A stretch of 64,000 bases of DNA from Strongylocentrotus purpuratus (Eukaryota > Echinodermata > Echinoidea > Camarodonta > Strongylocentrotidae): positions 34,418,594 to 34,482,593 of the forward strand of contig NW_022145615.1 of the NCBI RefSeq assembly GCF_000002235.5, given 5' to 3'. Made by a program: the position numbers and the translations under genes. The notes below the pieces were generated by a model. It saw only the letters and a list, made by a program, of their open reading frames with translations. It did not search any database and was not told where the DNA came from. This document shows, piece by piece, positions 13,901 through 24,182 of the stretch. Position 1 is the first letter of the stretch. Every line of letters begins with the position of its first letter.

Positions 13901-16900
13901 AGCCTACACAGTTAGGTATGATGGAGTGAGTAGACAAACAGGTGCGTGATAACAATCTCACATTGCACATACTTTGAACCCATAGATGTTTAGTATTTAG
14001 GCATGGGTTCATGGTTTATTTAGGCATGGGTTCATGGTTTATTTAGGCATGGGTTCATGGTTTAGGTCATTAAAAGTTTTAGACAGAAGCCATGTTCAGA
14101 TGTGGCTTCTTGGTCATTGTGAGAACAATGCTATTAATAGACAAACATAGGGGTACAATGAGATAGGGTACCAATGAGAATCAAACAGACAAATTGATAG
14201 CTAAAGGGTGGAATGAATGAGACAATGAAAGCAAGGTCTGAAAAACATCTTTAGAGAAGCTCTTCTTGCTCTAATGTAGATTTCATGTGCTTTTGGCCAG
14301 AAGGATATTAATTCAATATCTTCACCATTGGCTTTGAATATGAAAAGAATCATTCCTGGATTTTCAGAAAAAATGATCAATTAAGTTTTGGGGAGAAATG
14401 AACGTTAATTTCCAAGTCGAATGGTAAGAATGCTATTTTTTTTAACCAATTGTATCCCATTACAAATACCCTGAATACCATTAACACTGGAGGTTTGGAT
14501 TTACATTAAGTGTTCTGTTGTGAAAACTATAGGAGCCAGTGTTCTTCTACTATTTGAATATGAAATGAGATTATTATTTATCTTTTATTCTCGCCTTCTC
14601 TTGCAGTCGATGAGCCCTAGCTCCAGCCAGCAAGGGGATAGTGATGAAGACGACATTCCAGGAGACAGTGATGATGTAAGAGGACTGTTAAAAAATGTAC
14701 CCCAAAATTTAAGAGAAAGTTGATTTGTGTTGCAGATGAAAAATTAATTTACAAATTCTTTCAATTTGTTCATTCCTATAGCAATGTCATATTGTTACTT
14801 TAATTAATTAATGAAGTTTTGTTCCAGTTCTGTCTTTGTTTCCCTTGATTTAGGCAGTTCATATTTTGATTGATAAGCACAGTTTGAGATTGAAAAATGA
14901 CTTTTAAGGCATTTAATGATATTTGGTACTCATACAAACATACCTGGGCCTTGTTTCATTAAACTTGTTATAAATAACTGTTATAAGTTACTGAAGTCAT
15001 GCCATTTCATAGGCTGAGAGCAAATTTGTCCAAAGAAATTAAGCATTTGTGATTGATAACATGTATTATAAAACAGAACCTTGATTTAGACAGTAATCTC
15101 GGTTTTGTAAAAACTGGCATAGGTAATCATTGTTATCCTGACAATACGATAAGAATTTCTCTTGAAATGTGCTCTCTTAAAACAAGTTTACCTCATCTTT
15201 TAGAGATGAGATCCTCCTTTGTTCTTCTATCATTTGTAATTCTCCTTTCCTCGCTACTATCATCCATCCTGTTTTTCTCTCTTGCAGGAGGACGAGCTAG
15301 ATTTGGAACACGAGGGTCCCAACGGTCGCGTTCTGCCTCCAGTCAGCGTGCATGACTATCAGAGATTGGAACCTTCGCGTTTCTCAGGTAAGCCCTTCAA
15401 CCCTGGCCCCTAGACGCCCCTAGAGGGCTGCCATTTTAAAGGTGACAGTTAAGACTAGATTGGAAATTGCCAGAAGCCTCATTCATAATTCATTTTGTAA
15501 GATGCTTACCTCTGTGTAGATGCTTAGTTTACAGTAAGGTGCATATTGGCATCAAGCAAATCGTAATGGAATGCATCAAATTATGCATTCTTTGTTGTTC
15601 AGGGAATTCGATTACGTCAAATGCGTGTTATTAAAAGCATTATCCTTAGGATCGGAATCGACAAAGTTGCTTTTGGAAAATTTAATCTTCTTTGTCAAAT
15701 TTAATTTCTGTTCATTATAAAAAGGCAATATTACTGCCTTGAATTATTTAGTCTTTGAAACGTTTGTTCCAATTAAAGGCCTAGGTTCTTCTAGGAGCAT
15801 AAACAAAATATAAAATCAAAGCATGAAGTATGCCTCTAAATTGGGGAAGCTTAGTCCAATTCGTATAGTCCTTCAGGCTTACTTATATGTTTATAGCTTT
15901 TAATCCATTGCCTATGATAGCTGGGTGGTCCATGTATTAAGCTTATGGCAATTTAGAATTCAGTAGTCTTTGGGTTAATTTGCTTATTTCTGTAGGCCCA
16001 TATACCGTGTATAATTTCCCTTGGTGCATAGACATAATATAAAATTCAAAGCCGGAAAAAAAATGCCGTCAAAGTATTAATCCTTTAATGCTCTTGGCGA
16101 GAGTTGCCCTTTGGTCTTTGTCAACTTTTGATATGAATCTTCACACCATCTCATCAATCAAGTAAATCTTAAAATATTCCCATTCTGTCTTCCTTTGTCC
16201 TCTCGGTGCCGTTACCTAGCAACCAAGATGGCCTATCGGCAGCAGGTTGCATCATTTAGATTTAAGAGAGAAAAGAAGTTTCAGGCCTGGCCTGAAAGAA
16301 TCTTGATTTACATTTTTGTTTTTGCATACTTCAGGCACCAAATGCTTGATGTGCAGTGGTATCTTTCTCCATAAGAAGGCATTATGACTACCTTGCATAA
16401 TTCATTTTTTAGATGTTGGTCCCTAGATTTATAGGCATCTAGATGTTTCTTGTGGAGCTTATACAAAGAAGAAAATAAAAGACACGGCTGAAACTCCTCT
16501 CAAATGGCATTTCCTGATATAAAAGAAATCAAGAGAAATGATATGCTTTACCAGATGAAATAAGGATGTTCTTTTCATAATCAACGCCTTGAAAGCATGA
16601 TTTTCAGCCACTAGATGGCAATATGGCTACTTTGAATAATTTAATATTATAGATTCTCTATCCATATTCCTATAGAAGTTTGTCATGAATCATAAACAAA
16701 CTATAAAATCAAAGCATTGTCAGAAACCTGTCAAATGGCATTGCCTAATGTAACATTACGTCAGAGAAATGACAGGCCTTACCGGATGAAATCAGGATTT
16801 AGATTCAAATCTCTAAGTAGAAAGATCAGCTATTTAACTGTGTTCACTAGAAGGTGAAGATGACTATGTTTTGTTTTGTTTTTAGATGCTTCCTTCATAG

Positions 16901-18178
16901 GCTTTTAGTTGTTTCTCAGGAAGCATAAAAACAGAGTATGAAATCAAGGCATGTGCCAGCACCCTCTTAGATTGCAATAATTGAACATGTAATTAAATCA
17001 ATTATATGCCATGCTGGATGAAATATGGATTTTTTGGTTGTTGCACGCTCAAGGTTCCCCAGGGTTCTCCTCCATTAGAAGGTTACCGACTTGAATAATT
17101 TATATTTTGAGATGCTCCTACCACTTCTTAAAATCTGAAGGCCTATAGATGTTTCTCATGGAGAATAAATATAGTTTAGAAGCTAGGCATGTGCCCCAAA
17201 ATTGTCAATCATTTACAACCATTTTTGGATAAAGTACTGTTGGTCAATTATTGCCCTTTTGACAATTTAAGTCAGTAGCATGTAATTGATAATTTAAAGA
17301 TTTAATTTTGCAGGAGAAGAAAAATTAATGCAGAAACAGCTTAATTTATGTATTTCTTCAATGCTTATTAGCAATGGAAAGTTCAGATACATTTATTGTG
17401 CTGCGCAGAGCCGTGCTAATCATGTCCTTTTAGGGTTATGGCTCGAGGCGACGAGACAAAAGGCCCCACATTTCTAGCTTATTACAGAGCCTGAATTAGC
17501 CTTCATTGCTTGTTCATGTTGTCTTTATTAAAGAACATGTGACTAATCATACTTGTTTTTAATACGAATTGTAAATGTGCAGCCAGACATGAGACCCCAA
17601 CAGTCACTGGCCTTCAAATGGGCTAAAGGGTGATTCTATGCAATATTACTCCTTCTGTACAACGTATGTCCCTTTTGGCCATATTGTCACAAAATGAAGA
17701 ATCTTTTGATATGACCATTGAAAGATGGTATTTTTCTGGTTTCACTACCATTAAGTTATTATCATATTGAGATATTTTTTATTCATGGATATTATGTGGG
17801 TAATTGGATACATTGCAAGGAAGAACAATGATGCAAACATAATCAAAGATCATGTGATTAATCAAGTGAATATGATTTGGCATTGGGGGAAGAAAAGAAG
17901 AAAGGGGACTGTGAGAGAGGAAGAGGATAACGAAGTGGAAGGATGAGGAAGAGGGTGAGGAAGAGATGGAGAGAGAGAGATAGAGATAGAGATAGAGATA
18001 GAGAGAGAGAAAGAGAGAGAGAGAGGTAGAGATTGAGGAGGAAGGAAGGAAGAGGACAGGTGAGGGAGGGATGGATAGAGGAGCAGAAATACAGAAATGG
18101 AAGAGTAGGGAGAGGAACTCAAAATAAAGATAAAAAAGAAGAGAGTTCTAAAAAAAAGAATGGAGATAGAGAGTGAAG

Positions 18179-18226
<48 letters not shown>

Positions 18227-21200
18227 AGGAGAGAGCGAAAGAGAGAGGGAGAGAGAGAGAGAGAAAAGAGAGCTGGAGAGAGAAAGGGAAAGCAAGAGAG
18301 CAAGCAGGTTGGAATGAGAGCTGGGGGTGTGTGGAATGTTGTCACAAATCGTTATAAAACTCATCCATCTGTCTAATATATGTATATGTCTTGCAGCAGC
18401 AGCATCAAAGCTTATACCATATTCTCATCTCACTTTCACTCCATTTCCATTCCTCATCAGATTCATACGGGGGCGGGTCTCATCCTCATCAGGGTAGCCC
18501 TCGGCAACCACGCCTACCCTCCGACCAATCACATTCCATGGGGGACTCGCCCGATCAGGGCCACCGGTCACATACGGGCTACCATCATCAGCTCTGTCAG
18601 AGTGAGTCCTAGCTGCATGCTTGGAATAGATTTTATTTGTCTCTCTGGAAAGATGTTACAGATATTATTACTATGAGTTACCATGACAACAATCATGCAT
18701 ATCATCTTTTTAATCTGCATAATTGTACATTCATTCAAACAGATTATATGTTTTGTCATCTCTTGTCCGATGCAGCACTATGCATGTACACCACAGATCA
18801 TATTAAAGATAGAGGGATAATATTTCTGCTATTCTAAATAGATGAGGAAGATAAGTGACATTGCATGACAATGTAGCCGCTACTTGATTATTTGAGTGTT
18901 GAATGTCGATCAAGGGTACATTAGCAAATGTCAGATATCATATTCATTTTGTATAGATCCTGCAGATAAAAAAAAAAGTAAAGTGAGGAGAAAAGTGTAG
19001 CTTGAGGCTGATAGTAAAAAATAATAATAATAATAGTAGGTTCTTGCTCATGTCTGCTGGACTTGACACTCCTAGTGCACCACAATTCTTATGGAGCTCT
19101 CACACTCTGCCGTGTAGGCCTACCGTCCACCTGCCGGGCTATTAAAAAAACAACAGAGTCCAGAACGTTGGGTTTTGAGCGAACTTGTCCCCAGTCGCAA
19201 AAAAACAAATCATAAAATCAATCTTTTCACCGTTTCGTTGCCATCTTCTGACCGTTCTCACCGGGCGCATACCGGGTGTTAAACGTGCTTCTACCGTCTT
19301 CACCGCCCAGATTGACTTTTGTTGAAAATTTTGGCCGTTTCCATACCGGGCCCATACCGGGTCTCGAACGTGTGCACCGGGTTTGTAGCAGCCACCTACC
19401 AGTCACTTAGCATCCCCTCACCGCTCGGAGCGTCCTGTGAGCGAGTCCCCGGACTGCTGACGTCATGACACGACTGCCATAAATACCCCGATTTGAACGG
19501 CAATGGTCAGTCCGCTCTCCATTTTTCATCACCGTTCTGTAACGGGTTATGAGCGTGTTGTGAACGTGTTCATACAGTGTGACCGTTTTCATAACGTATT
19601 CATACCGTCCTCATACCGTTCAACACCGTCCTCTTGCCGCTTACTTGCGGCCGGTGCCAGCCGGCCAAAGTTTTGAACATGCCCAAAACTTTTGCCGGGT
19701 CCCACCGGGTGTAAATAAGCGCCAACGCCCTATTAACGTGTTGCCCGCTTTGATAACGAACCACCGTGTGCCCTCGCCGTTCTCCACCGTCCACAGACAT
19801 TTTCGCGCACAGTGGCACACGGTAGGCCTACACGGCAGAGTGTGAGAGTCACTTTACCCTGGCTTTAGCATGGCTGCCATTAGTAGCACACTATCATTCA
19901 AGGAATTAATTCCTGCAAGGTACCCATTCACCTCACCTGTGTGTCAAAGTTAGATTAATGTCCAGCCAAAGGACATGAGGGCCTCGTGAGGACTCAATTC
20001 GAACCGCAAATCATGTGATGTGATCCACAGTCCGATGACCTGTCCACTAGACCACGACATCATATTTATATTGATGTTGATGAGTTAATTCCTTGCATAC
20101 CATTGCAAGATTGATATGATAGATTGTGTCACACATTTAAGCTCAAACAGATGCTCTAAAGTTTACTGATAGTTTATACCCTGAGCAAGCATTGAAATTA
20201 AAGTAGCAATCAGACTAGCAATGTCCTCCCACTCACTGAATTGAGTCAATACCAATCACTTCTCCACTTCACATTAACTCTCCACCCTCTTGAAATATAG
20301 TCATCGTGAGTGGTAATTGAAATAGTTTCATATTGTCATAGTTGGATCACAAGATACTTGTACATATGGAAGATATTTGAATTTTCTGTGCATGATTAAA
20401 GGTCAATGTTGAGTATAAATATCTGAAAGAAATGCCAGATGCTCAGAATTTTACTTAAAGATAAACCAGAGCATTGAAATTGAAGTAGCAATCAGATTAG
20501 AATTCTACTCCCACTTACTAAACTTGATTCATTTGTGATCACATTCCATTTCCCATTCCCCTCCATCTCCTCTTGAAATACTTGTAGTGGTAGGGGATTG
20601 AGGAGTGTTAAGTACGGTCTCATGTTGTTGTACTTGTTTGAGTATTTAGATGCTTAATCCATGATTTCCAAAGAATCTTAGTGTAAATATTCTAAAGGAA
20701 TGCTGGATGCTGAGAGAGTTTACCCATAGATAAACCAGATCATTGAAATTCAATTAGCAATCAGATCAATAATGTCCTCCTACTTTACTAAGCTGTTTCA
20801 TTACCCAAATGACCTCTCCACTGCACATTCCCACTCCCCCACGTGACATTCCCCCTCCCCCACCTTGCATTCCCCCTCCCCCACCTCGCATTCTCCCTCC
20901 CCCATCTCTGTAAATATAGCAAACATTAGTGGTAGCAAGAGAAAGTTTGAATTAAGAATGTCATATGAAGTGATGGCAAATGCAGATTCATTCAATAACA
21001 CACTAATGTTTCAGCCATTAGAAGACAGAAATGTTCTTGTGAAAAGTTGACAGCACTGGCACTGCATCATGTGTTCTTACTCAACAGTTGTTTCCCTATT
21101 AAAGTCTTTGATTTACTTTGGTGTATACACTACATTCATGAGCACATACATAACTCTAATATTTTGTCTGTATATTTTTTTTTATAACAAAGTATTATTT

Positions 21201-24147
21201 TCTTTTACCTTTTTTTGGCAGTGTTATGTTCAGTCAGCATATTCAAGTCCATTATGAGGCTTGGGAGCTCTCTCAAGCAGCTACCTCAGTATCAACCTTT
21301 CTTACTACTCATTGGCATCTTGTAAGTACCTCAATGCTTAAAGGGAAATCTAACCTTAAAGGTATTACAAAGTTTTGGTATGGGGTCATGAATTTGGTTC
21401 AAATTAACATATTGGTTAAAGACTAGTTAAAGTTTGAAAGAAATCTGAAAATTTTTGTTTTTTTATATTTTTGAATCTTTAAAACAAAAACAATGTTTTT
21501 TTTTAAATCTTTAAATCGGTTGAATTGGTAATGACATTGTGATGTAGTTTCACAGGAGATTCAGGAGGGCCTGTAGAGGACCTGTAGTAAGGTACTATCC
21601 ATAACATATTTTGAGTAGAGCTCTAAAGGAGAAGATACTTGAGAGAAAATAAGAAGTTAATGATAGTTTTGTAAATGGCAAACAGGAGAGTTGTTTTTGA
21701 CTTTGTCACAATCCATTGAGGATTTGAGATTCGCATAGCTATAGTGATTTTATATTTCAAACATTCATTGATCCAATTTATTTCAAACTCTTGCCATCCT
21801 GTTTCTCTTGTTTATCTGCTTCCATATAAATGGATTTATTACAAGCGTTGGATCGCACTTTTATAGAGAGGGGTTCCTTTATTTATTCTTCCATTTATTT
21901 ATGCATTATACATTTACTTATTTATTTGTATCAATCTCTCTTTTTCCTTATAAGTATCCTGTTCTTATCTTTGCTGTAGACAGATTTTATCCATTAATTT
22001 ATAGAGTCCCAAATGTCAACCTCTTTTCCCTGTAAAAATCACCATAATTTTGTTCAAAATAATGATACAAAACTTGTCGATTATATTGATTTTCAATTTC
22101 AACAAAACAAGTTAGTAACTGATTAAAAAAATAGGGTTTGAAGATTAGCCTTCCTTGAGTCATTGAACTTGGCTAGAGCTAGATTTAACCGAGGCCACTT
22201 CCAAGAATATGGGCCACAAGGTATGTATTTATACTTGTATATACATTGTATAACTTTTAATGAAATTAACAACAACAATTTGAAATTAATATTTTATTTC
22301 TGGCGTTGCTCCACCTAGACTTCTGTGCCTGACCTTCTCTGCAGCAGTACTGTCTATAAGGATATGGCGGCTACAACCACACATGGCCACCCCATCACAA
22401 ACATCAGCCCATGAGTCCGTCCACCTTGAAAGGTAAGTCCCTCAGATAGGATGTAAAGGTTTAATGTACATGATATCATGATCCAATCCAATCCAGGAAT
22501 TTATAAAGCGCAAATATCTAGTTGCCTAATCAAAGGCGCTGAAATGATGTAGTAATCATGGGTTTCACTTAGCAATTAGAAATTTAGAGGGAGAGCAGAG
22601 TGTGGTAAAAACTTGGCATGAAATGCACTATAAAAGAACAAATTATTATTATTTATTATTTCTGTTACCCTTCAGCCCCTCTCCCCCCTCCCCTCCCCTT
22701 CCTTTAACACTGACTTTACCATTAGCGTTTATTGATTTTCATACCAAATAATTGTGAATCTGCACTGCTTTAAAAATAAGAACTCTTACTACCCCCCCCC
22801 CCCCTAATGCTAGTTGCACTGCTAATAGTTGCTTTAAAAAGTAATCAATTTTCAAGTTCAAGTTCAAGTATTATTTATCTTTCTTTCATAAGACACTTTA
22901 CAAAGTTTCTATCTTTTATTGATAATAAAAACTTCAAATAACAACCGATAATTACCAATTAGCAGTTTAGCTTATGATCATGTCTTTATCAGTACTTTAA
23001 TAAGTCTTTAATAGTACGTTCTTATTGAGCGCTTTTCAGGACTGCAAGCCCTCTCAAAGCGCTTTACAAATATATTATTATTACCCCGGTTATCGGATTC
23101 AGGCTTACCTGCACACAATGTATGCACATTCTCCACTCCCTTGGGAGCATTCCAGCCAGGCGCCATTTTTACAAGTGCACACTTGCTCATCTAACCACAT
23201 TAACTTTCGCATCCTATCTGGGACCCATTTAACACTTGGGTGGAGAGTGGCAAATGTAGATCAATGTCTTGCCAGCGACATTAATGCCTCAGCGGGACTT
23301 GAACCGCAGACCCTGTGATCCACAGTTTGGTGACATATCCACTCAACCACGACACCTCTATTTTAATCAGTTATAGTTTACTGGAGGCGCACACAAGTAG
23401 TTAATTCCATTCAACTCAATTGCATTGCATTGTATTGTATTAATAATATTTTATTTCATTTTGTTGCTTTTAAGGTATTGAACATGTTGAATAATTATAA
23501 GTTAGACCTGTGCGCTTAGAAACGTCTGTATAAAGCGCCCTATAAATGTAATTATTATAATTATTATTATTATTATGATAATATCTTGTTTTTGAGTGTT
23601 TATCTTGATGATATTATCTTGTTTTTGTGTGTTTATCTTGATGATTATATTTTGTTTTTGTAAGTTTATCTTGATGATTATATCTTGTTTTTGTGTGTTT
23701 ATCTTGATGATAATATCTTGTTTTTGAGTGTTTATCTCGATGATATTATCTTGTTTTTGTGTGTTTATCTTGATGATTATATCTTGTTTTTGTGTGTTTA
23801 TCTTGATGATTATATCTTGTTTTTGTGTGTTTATCTTGATGATTATTTTTTGTTTTTGTGTGTTTATCTTGATGATTATATCTTGTTTTTTAGTGTTTAT
23901 CTTTATGATTACATCTTGTTTTTGTGTGTTTATCTCTTGACAGCATGGAGAGCATTGGGGATCTCTTCTTATTAGAGCAGCATAAACACCAAGAGAAAGT
24001 ATCTCATATACAGGATACGCTATCAGCTAATCTCAAAACATTATTACAGGTATCTATCATCTTCTTGCTCTAAAATATGGTTACCAACGTAATAGGACAT
24101 GTTATGACAAACAGTCCCTTACACTTTTCTAATCAATAAAAAAAAAG

Positions 24148-24182
<35 letters not shown>

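Larger units (their letters stand above)
13077..14606 (+). other. Intron 4 of the GRAMD2-like gene
   Basis: Holds the Penelope-like fragment, four hairpin repeats (D-G) within 0.9 kb and a 23-bp triplet repeat. Ends in TTCTCTTGCAG at 14606. Confidence 0.5.
18602..21221 (+). other. Intron 7 of the GRAMD2-like gene
   Basis: Contains a SINE split by an inverted-repeat element (19018-20063), a three-unit ~275-bp tandem repeat (20090-20790) and a C-rich 20-bp repeat (20823-20905). No nested gene was seen. Confidence 0.55.
22433..23943 (+). other. Intron 9 of the GRAMD2-like gene
   Basis: Contains LINE/SINE-tail-like fragments (about 22490-22650 and 23505-23580), a C9+ homopolymer near 22793, a minus-strand SINE (23005-23357), and a 33-bp array reaching the exon 10 acceptor. 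Confidence 0.55.

Noticed and set aside
11753..17745. Similar AAAGGGTGATT...CATATCA segments at 11745-11870 and 17622-17745 as a MITE pair
   Set aside because: Similarity is short and patchy, partly inverted, and no terminal repeats or target sites were found.
18119..18376. Overlapping long open frames on both strands coding Glu/Arg or Leu/Ser runs
   Set aside because: They are products of the (GA)n tract; low complexity, no domain, inside an intron.
23578..23938. CRISPR-like regular repeats
   Set aside because: Direct tandem units with no unique spacers, in a eukaryotic intron.
23685..23975. Open frames repeating an 11-residue unit (FLCVYLDDYIL)
   Set aside because: The 33-bp tandem repeat is a multiple of three, so frames stay open; the region is intronic.
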